A stretch of DNA of 64,000 nucleotides from Acidomonas methanolica (GTDB lineage Bacteria > Pseudomonadota > Alphaproteobacteria > Acetobacterales > Acetobacteraceae): NCBI RefSeq assembly GCF_004346035.1, contig NZ_SLZN01000003.1:62001-126000 (forward strand). The letters run 5' to 3'. Shown in pieces: positions 14,278 through 23,946 of this stretch; within the stretch, counting starts at the first letter, position 1, and the number at the start of each line of letters is the position of its first letter. The notes under the pieces were generated by a model. The model saw only the letters and a list, made by a program, of their open reading frames with translations, searched no databases and was not told the origin of the DNA. Position numbers and translations under genes: made by a program.

Positions 14278-15957
14278 ATGGCCAGCTATCAGTACGTCTA
14301 CGTCATGAAGGATCTCACGAAATCCTATCCGGGCGGACGCGAGGTCTTCAAGGGTATCACCCTCTCCTTCCTGCCGGGGGTGAAGATTGGCGTGCTCGGC
14401 GTGAACGGCGCCGGCAAGTCCACGCTGCTCAAGATCATGGCGGGAATCGAGAAGGAATTCGGCGGCGAGGCCTGGGCGGCGGACGGCGTGCGCATCGGCT
14501 ATCTCGAACAGGAGCCGAAGCTGGACCCCGCGCTGACGGTCGGCGAGAACGTGGCGCTGGGCTTCGGCGCGCTGAAGCGGGCGGTGGACCGCTTCAACGA
14601 AATCTCGATGAGATTCGCCGAGCCGATGTCCGATGACGAGATGACGGCCCTGCTCGCGGAGCAGGCGGAGCTTCAGGAGAAGATCGACGCGGGCGATGGC
14701 TGGGAGCTCGACCGCAAGCTGGAGATCGCGCTGGACGCGCTGCGCTGCCCCTCCGCCGATTCGCCCGTCGACAGGCTCTCGGGCGGGGAGCGCCGGCGCG
14801 TCGCGCTGTGCCGGCTTTTGCTGGAAAAGCCCGACCTGCTGCTGCTGGACGAGCCGACGAACCATCTCGACGCGGAATCCGTGGCGTGGCTGGAAAAGAC
14901 CCTGCGCGAATACGAAGGCACCGTCATGGTCATCACCCATGACCGCTACTTCCTCGACAACGTGACCAACTGGATTCTCGAGATCGAGCGCGGACGCGGC
15001 TACCCGTTCGAGGGGAATTATTCCTCCTGGCTCACCCAGAAGCGCAAGCGTCTGGCGCAGGAGGAAAAGGAAGAGAGCGCCCGCCAGCGCGCCCTCGCGG
15101 CGGAGCAGGACTGGATCGCATCCTCGCCCAAGGCCCGTCAGGCCAAGAGCAAGGCGCGCATCTCGAAATACGAGGAAATGCTCGCCGCCTCGAACGAGCG
15201 CGTGGGCGGAACGGCGGATATCGTCATCACGCCGGGGCCGCGCCTGGGCGGAACGGTGATTCAGGCCGAGGCCCTGTCCAAGGGATTCGGCGAGCGGCTG
15301 CTGATCGACGATCTCAGCTTCAAGCTGCCGCCTGGCGGCATCGTCGGCGTCATCGGGCCGAACGGCGCGGGCAAATCGACGCTGTTCCGGATGATCACCG
15401 GGCAGGAGACGCCGGATGGCGGGTCGCTGGTGATCGGCGACACGGTCAAGCTCGGCTATGTCGACCAGTCGCGTGACAGCCTGGATGACGGCAAGACCGT
15501 GTGGGAGGAAATTTCCGGCGGCACGGACGTGATCTATCTCGGCAAGCGGGCGGTGCCGTCGCGCGCCTATGTGGGGGCGTTCAACTTCAAGGGGGCGGAC
15601 CAGCAGAAGCGCGTCGGCGTATTGTCGGGCGGCGAGCGCAACCGCGTGCATCTCGCCAAGATGCTCAAGCAGGACAGCAACGTCATCCTGCTCGACGAGC
15701 CGACCAACGACCTGGACGTGGACACGCTGCGCGCGCTGGAAGAGGCGCTGGCGGAATATGCGGGCTGCGCCGTCATCATCTCGCATGACCGTTGGTTTCT
15801 CGATCGCCTCGCGACGCATATCCTCGCTTTCGAAGGGGACAGCCATGTCGAGTGGTTCGAGGGGAATTTCCAGGACTACGAGGAAGACAAGCGCCGACGT
15901 CTCGGACCCGACGCCACGGAGCCCGCGCGCATCAAGTATCGTCCCCTGGCCCGCTAG
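14278..15957 (+). CDS. ettA: ABC-F translation factor EttA
   Basis: A 559-residue soluble protein with two ABC ATPase domains and no membrane segment. First Walker A GVNGAGKST near residue 42 and signature LSGGERRR near 165; second Walker A GPNGAGKST near 361 and LSGGERNR near 450; both Walker B strands end LLDEPTNHLD or LLDEPTNDLD. The start YQYVYVMKDLTKSYPGG and the arm/linker region match EttA (energy-dependent translational throttle A), which binds the ribosomal E site and gates the first elongation steps according to ATP/ADP. The length equals the family norm. It is transcribed alone or with the upstream tRNA. Confidence 0.95.
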   Translation: MASYQYVYVMKDLTKSYPGGREVFKGITLSFLPGVKIGVLGVNGAGKSTLLKIMAGIEKEFGGEAWAADGVRIGYLEQEPKLDPALTVGENVALGFGALKRAVDRFNEISMRFAEPMSDDEMTALLAEQAELQEKIDAGDGWELDRKLEIALDALRCPSADSPVDRLSGGERRRVALCRLLLEKPDLLLLDEPTNHLDAESVAWLEKTLREYEGTVMVITHDRYFLDNVTNWILEIERGRGYPFEGNYSSWLTQKRKRLAQEEKEESARQRALAAEQDWIASSPKARQAKSKARISKYEEMLAASNERVGGTADIVITPGPRLGGTVIQAEALSKGFGERLLIDDLSFKLPPGGIVGVIGPNGAGKSTLFRMITGQETPDGGSLVIGDTVKLGYVDQSRDSLDDGKTVWEEISGGTDVIYLGKRAVPSRAYVGAFNFKGADQQKRVGVLSGGERNRVHLAKMLKQDSNVILLDEPTNDLDVDTLRALEEALAEYAGCAVIISHDRWFLDRLATHILAFEGDSHVEWFEGNFQDYEEDKRRRLGPDATEPARIKYRPLAR

Positions 15958-15996
15958 GTGCCGCGGCGCGTGTCTCGCCCCTGACGGGACCCTGTG

Positions 15997-16518
15997 ATGA
16001 TCGGCCGGATCGTCAGGACGGCCCGGCTGGTGCTGGAGCCGGTGACGTGGCGAGACATGGAGGACATGGCCCGGCTCAAAGGCAATGCGGCGTCGTATGG
16101 CAGGATGCTGGGCGGCGTGCGGTCACGCCTTCAGGCCGAGGAGGAGATGGCCGAGGAGATCACCTTCTGGGCGCGGCGGGGCGTCGGAATTTTCACCATC
16201 CGCGAGAACGGCGTGTTCGAGGGCATGACCGGGGTGCATGAGCGGCCGGACGGGCGGGGCATGGCGCTGCGTTTCGCCCTGATGCCGTCCGCCGCCGGGC
16301 GCGGAATCGGGCGCGAGGCGGCGAGTGCCGCGCTGCGCTTCGTGCTGGATCAGGGGATCGGCCGCGTGGTGGCGGTGGCGCGGGAGGACAATCTGGCCTC
16401 CCGGATCGTGCTCGGTAGCATCGGCATGCGGCTGTGCGACACGTTCGAGCGCGACGGCTACACGATGCTGGTCTACGAGGCGCTGGGCGCCCCGGACCGC
16501 CGGCAGCGGGACGTGTAG
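15997..16518 (+). CDS. GNAT-family N-acetyltransferase (RimJ/RimL-like)
   Basis: A 173-residue acetyl-CoA-dependent acyltransferase. IVRTARLVLEPVTWRDMEDM is the RimJ/RimL-type opening, and GRGIGREAASAALRFVLDQG carries the (R/Q)xxGxG/A acetyl-CoA pyrophosphate loop. The end (DNLASRIVLGSIGMRL) is the usual GNAT final helix and strand. The substrate could be a ribosomal protein N-terminus or a small molecule; the sequence does not decide. GTG 15994 directly precedes ATG 15997. It lies 39 bases after ettA and converges on mlaC. Confidence 0.85.
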   Translation: MIGRIVRTARLVLEPVTWRDMEDMARLKGNAASYGRMLGGVRSRLQAEEEMAEEITFWARRGVGIFTIRENGVFEGMTGVHERPDGRGMALRFALMPSAAGRGIGREAASAALRFVLDQGIGRVVAVAREDNLASRIVLGSIGMRLCDTFERDGYTMLVYEALGAPDRRQRDV

Positions 16519-16535
16519 ACGCGGCCTCTAGCCTC

Positions 16536-17159
16536 TCAGTGGTGATGCTCGATCTGGCGCTGGAGCGCGTCGTTCAGCGTGTTCACGTTGCCGTTGTGGC
16601 GCTGGAGATAGGCGCTGTAATCCTGCCGCTGGGTGAGGCGGAGGCTGGCGCCCTCGCCGATCATGTCCACGACCTTGTAGCCGCTGTTGTTGACGACCAG
16701 AAGCTGCATGTCGGCCTCAGGCTGGCCGGGACGATCGATCTTCGCGCTGACCAGTTCCCCGGTGGGCGCGTGTGACGTGCCGGTGACGATGAAGGTCACG
16801 CCGCGATAATCGCCGATCCTGTCCGTGATGGCGTTGACCAGCACATGGTCGAACAGGGAAAGATAGCGCTTCTGCTGCTCGGGCGTCGCCGCGCGCCAGT
16901 AACGGCCGAGGCAGAACTTGCCGATCTCGGCGATGTCGAGATTCTTCTGGAGCAGGGGCAGGACGTCCTGCTTCTTCTTCTCCAGCGGCTCGTCGCTGTT
17001 GACGATGGCGACAAGCTGGCCGCCGAAGCTCTTGACGAAATCGGACGCCTCGTCAGCCAGGGCAGGGCGTGCGCCGCTGACGGCCATCGTCGCGACGGCC
17101 GCAAGACCCAACAGGACGCGGCGGGCGAAAACTCGGGAAATCGGCATCGTGGGAAGCAT
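16536..17159 (-). CDS. MlaC/HpnM-family periplasmic lipid-binding protein
   Basis: A 207-residue protein of the Ttg2D/MlaC (Tol-Tol_Ttg2) family with an N-terminal signal peptide (FARRVLLGLAAVATMAVSG, then ALADEA). The mature part has FVKSFGGQLVAIVNSDEPLE, FCLGRYWRAATPEQQKRYLS and YKVVDMIGEGASLRLTQRQD, characteristic of the family. MlaC shuttles phospholipids between MlaA at the outer membrane and the MlaFEDB transporter; the same fold is called HpnM in hopanoid producers. The ATG lies two bases past the mlaA stop, so coupling is likely; ATG 17147 has a better-spaced GAGGA and may be the real start. No mlaFEDB genes are near. Confidence 0.88.
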   Translation of the reverse strand: MLPTMPISRVFARRVLLGLAAVATMAVSGARPALADEASDFVKSFGGQLVAIVNSDEPLEKKKQDVLPLLQKNLDIAEIGKFCLGRYWRAATPEQQKRYLSLFDHVLVNAITDRIGDYRGVTFIVTGTSHAPTGELVSAKIDRPGQPEADMQLLVVNNSGYKVVDMIGEGASLRLTQRQDYSAYLQRHNGNVNTLNDALQRQIEHHH

Positions 17160-17161
17160 CC

Positions 17162-18019
17162 TCAGTTATACCAGTCCGGCACGGTCGCCCGGTTGTCGTT
17201 CCTAAAGGCTTCGATCTTCACGGCCTGCTGCTGCTGCCAGGCACTGCGGATGAAGGCGTAGGGATCGAGCGCGTCACGCTCGACATTGTCGATCTGATCA
17301 ATTGCGTCGGCGTAGCCATTCAACCTGCCCGCGATGTTATAGGCCCAGTTGAAGGTAAGCAATCCATAGCCCTTGGGGACATAGTCGATCGGCGCGAGGC
17401 CGATGGAGATGATGCCGTCGGCCGCCGCGTCGCGCACCGTGCCCGGCCCCATGCCGGGAAGGAAGAGATACGGCCCGCTCGGCACGCCCCATGTGGCGAG
17501 GGTCATGCCGGGATTGCCGTCTTCCTGCGGGTAGCCGACCGGCGTGGCGACATCGATCAGCCCGCCGACTCCCGCCGTCATGTTGATGGCGAAGCGCATG
17601 AAGGAATCGCCCGCCCGCCGGGACTTGCCCGCGCCGACATCGCTGAAGAAGGCGACCGGCTCGTTCCAGGTCTCGCTGAGGTTGCTGATCGCGTCGCGGG
17701 CGAATTTCGGCACCACCCAGGCCCAGGCCTTGCCGACGGGCCGCAAGGCGTGGTGATACGCCCACATATTCAGGGAGTACATCTTGCGGTTCAGCGGCTC
17801 GTACGGGTCGTTGGCCTCCTTGTAGTCGGCCAGCGCGTCCGGGTCCTTCGGAGGAGGATTGCGCCACGAGGAGCAGGCCGTCAGCGTCAGCAGCGTGAGC
17901 ACGCCTGCGGCGAGGCGGGGAAGACGTGACGTCCCGCGGACCGATTCGGCCTCCTTGCCTGGACCTGTATCGCGCCGTGTGGCGCCTTCGGATTCGAGTC
18001 CATCGAAATCTGCGTGCAT
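17162..18019 (-). CDS. mlaA: MlaA/VacJ-family outer-membrane lipoprotein
   Basis: A 285-residue protein. After a ~40-residue polar leader comes a lipoprotein signal, AAGVLTLLTLTAC, with the lipobox Cys. Family hallmarks follow: NDPYEPLNRKMYSLN, DVGAGKSRRAGDSFMRFAIN, GYPQEDGNPGMTLATWGVP and GPYLFLPGMGPGTVRDA. MlaA is a ring in the outer membrane that removes misplaced phospholipids for return by MlaC, encoded immediately downstream. ATG 18019 follows TTGGGGACGGCG; the long polar leader before the signal is unusual and the true start may be further in. An AT-rich stretch at 18177-18183 could be part of the promoter. Confidence 0.9.
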   Translation of the reverse strand: MHADFDGLESEGATRRDTGPGKEAESVRGTSRLPRLAAGVLTLLTLTACSSWRNPPPKDPDALADYKEANDPYEPLNRKMYSLNMWAYHHALRPVGKAWAWVVPKFARDAISNLSETWNEPVAFFSDVGAGKSRRAGDSFMRFAINMTAGVGGLIDVATPVGYPQEDGNPGMTLATWGVPSGPYLFLPGMGPGTVRDAAADGIISIGLAPIDYVPKGYGLLTFNWAYNIAGRLNGYADAIDQIDNVERDALDPYAFIRSAWQQQQAVKIEAFRNDNRATVPDWYN

Positions 18020-18280
18020 CGCCGTCCCCAACTCGCGCCTCCCGGAGAATCGACCCTGCCGGTCGCGCGTCGTTTCTGCCTTTTGTCCAGCATGGCCGGA
18101 CTGGATAGTCCGTTTTTGACCCCGCCGGGCGATGGCCATGAAAGCGACCCCGCCCGGCCGGGAAGCCCCTTGCGGATATATATGGTCTTGATGAGTGTAC
18201 AGTTCGGTCAGGGAAATGGGGATGTGGGCGGAAAGGGTGATTTTCCGGACAAACTGTTGCGGCAATTCAACACCTCACCT

Positions 18281-19108
18281 TCACAGTCGCCGGTCGCGTT
18301 TGATGCGATCCCACGCCGCATTGATCCGCGCGATGCGGTCCTGCGCCCTGGCCAGCGCGGCGGGAGAGAGGGACTGGCGGTTCAGCATGTCGGGATGATG
18401 CTCCCGCACGAGGGCGCGCCAGCGCAGGCGGATCTCCTCATCCGCCGCGTCCCGGCTCACGCCGAGTTCGATATAGGCGTCGGCCTCGCTCGTCGCGGGG
18501 CGGGCGCGCCCGGTTTCCGCGCGGTCCCACGCGCCGGGCGGGAGGCCGAACGCGCGATGCACCCGGCGCAGGAACGCCGCCTCCCGCGCGTCCAGCGCCG
18601 CGCCGGGGGGCAGATCGGCCCGCGCGATCGCGAAGAGCGCATTCAGCAGATCCTCCAGCGGTGCGCGGTCGGCCGTGAAGGCGCGCCCCATCTCGCGGGC
18701 ATACATCTCGTAATCGTCGGTGCGGGCGCGGGCGTGATCGAACATCATGCCGACCTCCCGCGCATTCTCGGGCGGAAACTGGAAGAGACGCTTGAAGCAG
18801 TCGATTTCCTGCCGGTTCACGGGACCGTCGATCTTGGCCGCCTTGGCGCAGAGCGCGACGAGGCCGATGGCGTAGAGCTGATCGGTCCGCCCCATGAGGG
18901 CGGAAACCTTGGCGGCGGCCATGAAGGCGGCCCCGGTCGGGTCCGGCCCGCCGCGCGTGCGCCAGTGATCGTTCCAGCCGCCGGGCGGCCGCTCGATCAG
19001 CGTGCCCCGGTCGGCGGCATGACCCAAGGCCGCGCCCATCAGCGCGCCGAACGGACCGCCCATCGCGAATCCCGCGACGCCGCCGAACATTTTTCCCCAA
19101 ATGGCCAT
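18281..19108 (-). CDS. TerB-like and J-domain protein (DjlA-like)
   Basis: A 275-residue protein. The start MAIWGKMFGGVAGFAMGGPFG is a Gly-rich hydrophobic segment that may insert in the membrane. The middle (~65-180) is an all-helical TerB-type domain (ALCAKAAKIDGPVNRQEID). The C-terminal ~70 residues are a DnaJ J-domain with YIELGVSRDAADEEI and the essential HPD (VREHHPDML). It should stimulate DnaK at the membrane, like DjlA. The order TerB then J-domain matches DjlA proteins. It stands apart from both neighbours by more than 140 bases. Confidence 0.88.
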   Translation of the reverse strand: MAIWGKMFGGVAGFAMGGPFGALMGAALGHAADRGTLIERPPGGWNDHWRTRGGPDPTGAAFMAAAKVSALMGRTDQLYAIGLVALCAKAAKIDGPVNRQEIDCFKRLFQFPPENAREVGMMFDHARARTDDYEMYAREMGRAFTADRAPLEDLLNALFAIARADLPPGAALDAREAAFLRRVHRAFGLPPGAWDRAETGRARPATSEADAYIELGVSRDAADEEIRLRWRALVREHHPDMLNRQSLSPAALARAQDRIARINAAWDRIKRDRRL

Positions 19109-19257
19109 GCCGGGAGACTAGCACCGCTGGCAGGAGCCGGGCAATTCGGGATGACGCCCCGCCATGGCGGATGAGCCGTCGTTCACGGCTCCTCTTGGAA
19201 AAAAGAGCAGGAACACCTCTTCGGTCCGGCTTTGGCGTCGCCCATCCTCCGTCGGCT

Positions 19258-21891
19258 CTAAAAGGATGCGAGCTCCTTCAGCACGCGCGTCACAACCGCC
19301 TGATGTGTTCTGGCCGTTTCCAGGGCGCGTTGTGTGGCGATGCGCGCGCCCGGGCTGCGCGTGGCGGCCGGATCGGTTGCCAGCGCCGCGAGCGTGGCCG
19401 GGTCGATGGACGCCGCGGCGATCCTCGGCAGCAGCTTGTCCGTCGAACCCGGAGTGAGATGCGGGCGGATCGTCGCCTCCTGCGCCTTGACCAGAGACCA
19501 GACGAGATCGGGCTGCTCGCTGCTTTCCGCGACATCCCCGAGAAAACTGACGATGCGCCCGTTCGGCACGCCACCGCCATAAGCGAAGGCGACGTTGCGC
19601 CGGATCGACGCGGGATCGCGCGCTTGCGAGAGCGCGTCGAGCAGGCGGGCTTTCTCTTCCGTGCTGGTGCTGGCCTTGACGCGGGCGGCGACGGTCTCCC
19701 ACGCGCCGGGCAGCCCGGTGCGCACCGCCATCCCCGCCACCGGCCCGACCTGATCGGGGCGAAGCGCGGACGGATCGGCCCGCCAGGCCGCGAAACGCCG
19801 CCGCGCGCCGTCGATCACCGCCGCGTCGCCCAGTCGTCCCAGCGCGTCGATCACCTCCGGGCGGAGAATCGTGTCCACCAGCGTCTCGCCCGGGCGCGGC
19901 GTCCAGCCGAGCTGCTTGAAGACCGGGGCGAGACTCCGGCGCGCCCATGCTTCGAAGGCCGGACGATGCGGGCTTCCCGCCGCGTCATGATCGAGGCTGG
20001 TGAGTTCCGCGATGAGTTCCTCGACGACGGCGATGTTCCGTTCGCCGCCCGCCGCTTCCAGCGTGTTCAGCAGCGCGACGGAACGGGCGAGGGGGGCCTG
20101 GCCCGCTTCGAACAGCGCGAACTGGTCGCCCAGCAGATTGGCGCGGTCCGCCGGGGCGAAGCGGGTCAGGGCGCGGTTGAGCGCGGTGAAGGCGGCGTCG
20201 TCATAGGCCACACGGTAATAGCCGCTCTCGCCGAGATTCAGCTTGAGGGGCGCGGCGCAGCCTGAGGCTTCGAGCGTGGCATGCCCGCCGAGAACGAGGC
20301 GCGAGGTGCCGAGGCCCGGGCCGCCGGCGACCACGGGAATCCGCCAGCCCGGCGATTCCGCGTCGCGTCCGTCGAGCGTGAAGCGCGACGGGTCGAGATG
20401 ATAGACCGTCCTGCCGTTCGCGCAGGAGGAGGCCACCCGCACAAGGGGGATGCCCGGCTGGGTGGTGAAGCTCCGCGCCACCGCGCCGACATCCTGCGCC
20501 GAGACGGCGGACAGGGCCTGCCAGAGATCGGCGCTCGTCGTGCTGCCATAGGCGTGAGCCGCCATGTAGCGCCGCATGCCGTCGCGGAAGTGGTCCTCGC
20601 CCAGCCAGTCCTCGATCATGCGGATGACAAGCTCGCCCTTGCCGTAGGAGATGTCGTCGAAGGCGGCGTCCGCGTCGCTCGGTCCCTTGACGGGCTGCTG
20701 GATCGGGTGGGTGCTGGCCAGACCGTCCATCGCCATGGTCTTCTCGCGGGTCGCATGCTGGCGGGGCCAGATCTGCCAGGCGGGATTCATCCGGTCCGTC
20801 GCCTTGCACTCCATCCAGGAGGCGAATCCCTCGTTCAGCCAGAGGTTGTCCCACCATCCCATGGTCACGAGATCGCCCGACCATTGATGCGCCATCTCAT
20901 GGGCGACGACCTCGTACACGAGTTCCTTCGTCGCGGCGCTGCTGGTTGCGGGATCGTAGAGGAGATCGTTGTCGATGAAGGTCAGCAGCCCCCAGTTCTC
21001 CATCGCCCCGGCCTCGTAATTTCCGGGAATGGCGACCATGTCGAGCTTGGGCAGAGGATAATGCACGGCGAAATAATCGTCGTAATAGGGCAGCAGCGCG
21101 AGGGCGGCGGAGAGCGCGTGGCGGCCCTGATCTTCCCTGCCCGCCGGCGCGTAGACACTGACGGAGACGCCATCCGTCTCGCCCGAGACGCGCTCCAGAT
21201 CGCCCGCCACCAGCGCGAGGAGATAGGTGGACATGCGCGGGGTCGGGCGGAAGGAGACGCGCTTGGTCGCGGCGCCCTGATGCGACACGCCGAGCACCGG
21301 CATGTTGCTCAGCGGCGTCATCTCGAAGGGCATCGTCACGTTGAGCTGGAACGTCGCCTTGAAGGCAGGCTCGTCCCAGCACGGGAACATGCGCCGCGCG
21401 TCCGCGACCTCGAACTGCGTCACCAGCATCTGCCGCGTCTTGCCCGCCGCGTCGCGGTAATCGTCGCGATAGATGCCGTTGGGCGTCGTCAGGATCGGGC
21501 CGGACCAGGCCAGCGTCAGCACATGCCGTCCGGGCGCGACCGGGGCCGGGAAATGCAGGGTGACGGTCTGCGCCGCCTGATCCTCGGTCACGGTCGCCGT
21601 CCGGGCCGAATCCAGCGTCGCCGCGCTCAGGGTCAGCCCCGCCTGATTGAGCGTGATGCTGGAGGTCGCCGCGCGCACCTCGATCGTGACGGTCTCGCGC
21701 CCCGAGAGCGTCAGATGGGCGGGGTCGGTCACGAGATCGATCATATAGGCGGAGGGAACCACCGTCTTCGGCAGTTCGCCGGGCGTCGTGTCGAAGGAGA
21801 AAATCGTCTCCGCCCGTGTCGGAGAGGCGAGGGCCGGGAGGGAAAAGGGCAGCGTGGTCAGGAGAGACGAGAAAACGAGGAGGCGACGCAT
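19258..21891 (-). CDS. Exported M1-family metallo-aminopeptidase
   Basis: An 877-residue zinc aminopeptidase with an N-terminal signal peptide (LLVFSSLLTTLPFSLPALAS), so probably periplasmic. Domain I beta saddle spans ~30-240; the catalytic domain has GNYEAGAMENWG (~290) and the zinc motif HEMAHQW (~331) followed by WLNEGFASWME with the third ligand Glu. The last ~330 residues are the ERAP1-type helical C-terminal domain. It removes N-terminal residues from peptides. The export signal distinguishes it from cytoplasmic PepN. A divergent methyltransferase lies 268 bases upstream; the region between them shows only a small hairpin near 22030-22050. Confidence 0.93.
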   Translation of the reverse strand: MRRLLVFSSLLTTLPFSLPALASPTRAETIFSFDTTPGELPKTVVPSAYMIDLVTDPAHLTLSGRETVTIEVRAATSSITLNQAGLTLSAATLDSARTATVTEDQAAQTVTLHFPAPVAPGRHVLTLAWSGPILTTPNGIYRDDYRDAAGKTRQMLVTQFEVADARRMFPCWDEPAFKATFQLNVTMPFEMTPLSNMPVLGVSHQGAATKRVSFRPTPRMSTYLLALVAGDLERVSGETDGVSVSVYAPAGREDQGRHALSAALALLPYYDDYFAVHYPLPKLDMVAIPGNYEAGAMENWGLLTFIDNDLLYDPATSSAATKELVYEVVAHEMAHQWSGDLVTMGWWDNLWLNEGFASWMECKATDRMNPAWQIWPRQHATREKTMAMDGLASTHPIQQPVKGPSDADAAFDDISYGKGELVIRMIEDWLGEDHFRDGMRRYMAAHAYGSTTSADLWQALSAVSAQDVGAVARSFTTQPGIPLVRVASSCANGRTVYHLDPSRFTLDGRDAESPGWRIPVVAGGPGLGTSRLVLGGHATLEASGCAAPLKLNLGESGYYRVAYDDAAFTALNRALTRFAPADRANLLGDQFALFEAGQAPLARSVALLNTLEAAGGERNIAVVEELIAELTSLDHDAAGSPHRPAFEAWARRSLAPVFKQLGWTPRPGETLVDTILRPEVIDALGRLGDAAVIDGARRRFAAWRADPSALRPDQVGPVAGMAVRTGLPGAWETVAARVKASTSTEEKARLLDALSQARDPASIRRNVAFAYGGGVPNGRIVSFLGDVAESSEQPDLVWSLVKAQEATIRPHLTPGSTDKLLPRIAAASIDPATLAALATDPAATRSPGARIATQRALETARTHQAVVTRVLKELASF

Positions 21892-22159
21892 CAGGCAGGT
21901 ATTCCGTCAGTGAATCATGAGAGAGGGGGAGGGCCCCGGTTTGCATGTCAATGCAGCTCTGCGCCTGTTACATGGCGCTGGGCGTCTGGCGTCCCCCCTG
22001 GGTTCAAACAGCGGCTCAGGAGCAGTCTTTCCGCCTCCGAAAGGCTGGCCGATCGGCATGATGCTGTCAAACCGTCCGGGCTGTGCCGGGCGTGTCGCGG
22101 GTTGGATTTTCCGGCACCGGCATGCAGAGTGTCGCCGGAAGTTTGGGAGCCATCAACGC

Positions 22160-22960
22160 ATGTCGTCCTCAGAAGCATTGCAAGCCTCGCATCAGGCGAA
22201 CATTCAGGACCAGTTCAGCCGTCAGGCGGAAATATTCGCGGCCGCCCCGGAACTGCACAATGACGACGTCCTGGCGCTCCTTGTGAACGCCGCCGATCCG
22301 GGACCGACTGACGCCACGCTCGATATCGCGTGCGGTCCGGGCACGGTCTGCATTGCCATGGCCCGGCATGCGCGGCGCTCCGTTGGCCTCGACGCGACGG
22401 AGGCGATGCTCGCGCAGGCCCGGCGGCTGGCCGCGGAGGCCGGCGTCGCGAATGTCGAATGGCGGCAGGGAGATGTGTACGCCCTGCCTTTCGAGGATGC
22501 GTGCTTCGACATCGTCACCTGCCGGTTCGCATTCCATCATTTCGAGCGTCCGGCCGACGCGCTGCGCGAGATGGCGCGCGTGTGCGTGCCCGGCGGCAGG
22601 ATTCTGGTGTGCGACGCCGTCGCCTCCGACGATCCGCGAAAGGCCGAGGCGTTCAACCGCATGGAGCTGCTCCGCGATCCGTCCACCGTGGCGTTCCGCC
22701 CGCTCGCGACGCTGCTCGATCTGTTTGCCCGGGAGGGCCTCCCGAAGCCGGAGGTGCGATTCTTCCAGATTCCCGCCGAGCGGGAGAAAATGGTGACGCG
22801 CTCTTTCCCGGCCGATGACGACTATGACGGGTTGCGGGCGATGATCACCGATTCGGTCGCAGGGGATGCCATGGGCATGGGCGCGCGCTTTGAAGACGGC
22901 ACGGTTCTTCTCGCCTATCCTTCGGTCGTGTTGGTCTCGGTCAAGCCCGGCGCCGCGTGA
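22160..22960 (+). CDS. Class I SAM-dependent methyltransferase (UbiE-like)
   Basis: A 266-residue Rossmann methyltransferase. Motif I is LDIACGPGTVCIAMA (~54-68), then a second-strand acid (VGLDATEAML), WRQGDVYALPFED and DIVTCRFAFHHF, as in UbiE/COQ5-like Methyltransf_11 enzymes, followed by LREMARVCVPGGRILVCDAV. The target is not evident; quinone biosynthesis is less likely because no ubi genes are near. Start ATG 22160 was chosen because the conserved fold begins soon after; a further upstream frame has no family match. Confidence 0.82.
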   Translation: MSSSEALQASHQANIQDQFSRQAEIFAAAPELHNDDVLALLVNAADPGPTDATLDIACGPGTVCIAMARHARRSVGLDATEAMLAQARRLAAEAGVANVEWRQGDVYALPFEDACFDIVTCRFAFHHFERPADALREMARVCVPGGRILVCDAVASDDPRKAEAFNRMELLRDPSTVAFRPLATLLDLFAREGLPKPEVRFFQIPAEREKMVTRSFPADDDYDGLRAMITDSVAGDAMGMGARFEDGTVLLAYPSVVLVSVKPGAA

Positions 22961-23026
22961 GGGGGACATCCCCGCTCATGTCGTGACCGGCGGTCAGGCC
23001 GGGGCGCCGCTACGTGGAGCGTCTGT

Positions 23027-23761
23027 TCAGCGACGCCGATGCGGAGGGGATTTGACGGCGTGATGATGCGTGACGTGACGCGGCGCGGCGTGAGACGGCC
23101 TGCGATCTCTGTGCGCGGGAGCGGCGCTCTGCGCTCCGAGGGCGGCGGCGGACACGGCCTGGTCGGAGGTGTCGTCGGGCCCCGCCTCGGCCACTTCCAC
23201 CGGCGTCGCCGTCTCCGTGCCCTCGGGGAGCGGCGCGAGCTTCACATGGGCGATCCCGGCGCCGAGCATCCCGATCCGGGCCGCCGCCGCGTGCGAAAGG
23301 TCGATGATACGGTGGTTGTACGGGCCGCGGTCATTGATCGTCACGATGACGGATTTGCCCGTGTCCTGCGAGGTGACGAGAACTTTCGAGCCGAGGGGAA
23401 GGGTCGGATGCGCGGCGGTGAGGGCGTCGGGGTTGAGCCTCGCCCCGCTGCTGGTGAGATGGCCCCTGAGCTTGCGGCCATACCAGCTCGCGATCCCTTT
23501 CTCGCTCCAGGCGAGCGCGTTGTGTCCCGTCTTGAAGGCGTGGGTCATGCGCGCCGCCAGCGCCGCCCGGACAGACGCCGCCCATGCGGTATGCACGGTC
23601 GAGCCGGTATCGTGCCAGACCGGGGCGGCCGGATCCTCCGCCCGTGCCGACCCGCATACGCCGACGCCCAGCATGCCGAGCAGGGCGAAGGCGTGAAGGG
23701 TGGACCGCTTTTGGCGGGCGGAATGGGAGGCCTTGGGCCGGGAAGACCCGTTACGATGCAC
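23027..23761 (-). CDS. RlpA-like protein with double-psi beta-barrel
   Basis: About 244 residues. A signal peptide (HAFALLGMLGVGVCGSARA) precedes a short linker and the DPBB domain: KGIASWYGRKLRGHLTSSGA, LPLGSKVLVT, VTINDRGPYNHRIIDLS and AAARIGML, the RlpA core. The C-terminal ~65 residues are Ala/Pro then His/Arg-rich (HHHAVKSPPHRRR) with no SPOR domain. RlpA proteins act on peptidoglycan or septal wall in the envelope. GTG 23761 is a tentative start, with only GGAACG upstream; upstream in-frame sequence reaches 23920. Confidence 0.83.
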   Translation of the reverse strand: MHRNGSSRPKASHSARQKRSTLHAFALLGMLGVGVCGSARAEDPAAPVWHDTGSTVHTAWAASVRAALAARMTHAFKTGHNALAWSEKGIASWYGRKLRGHLTSSGARLNPDALTAAHPTLPLGSKVLVTSQDTGKSVIVTINDRGPYNHRIIDLSHAAAARIGMLGAGIAHVKLAPLPEGTETATPVEVAEAGPDDTSDQAVSAAALGAQSAAPAHRDRRPSHAAPRHVTHHHAVKSPPHRRR

Positions 23762-23946
23762 GCTTGCGTTCCGATCCAGTATTTCGTCTTGACGACTCGT
23801 GATAACACGTTCCGCCGAAAGTGCGAAATCACGTCCGGCGGGATGTGCCCGCTCACATATTTCTGCCTCCCTATTATGGAGGAAATGAGGCAGGTCCAGT
23901 CGGCCGCTATTCTTCGGCATGACTGGCGTTATGCCCGGCTTGATTA

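Noticed and set aside
20281-22263. Long plus-strand open frame opposite the M1 aminopeptidase
   Set aside because: Antisense to a clearly recognisable metallopeptidase; no domain, His/Arg-rich composition.
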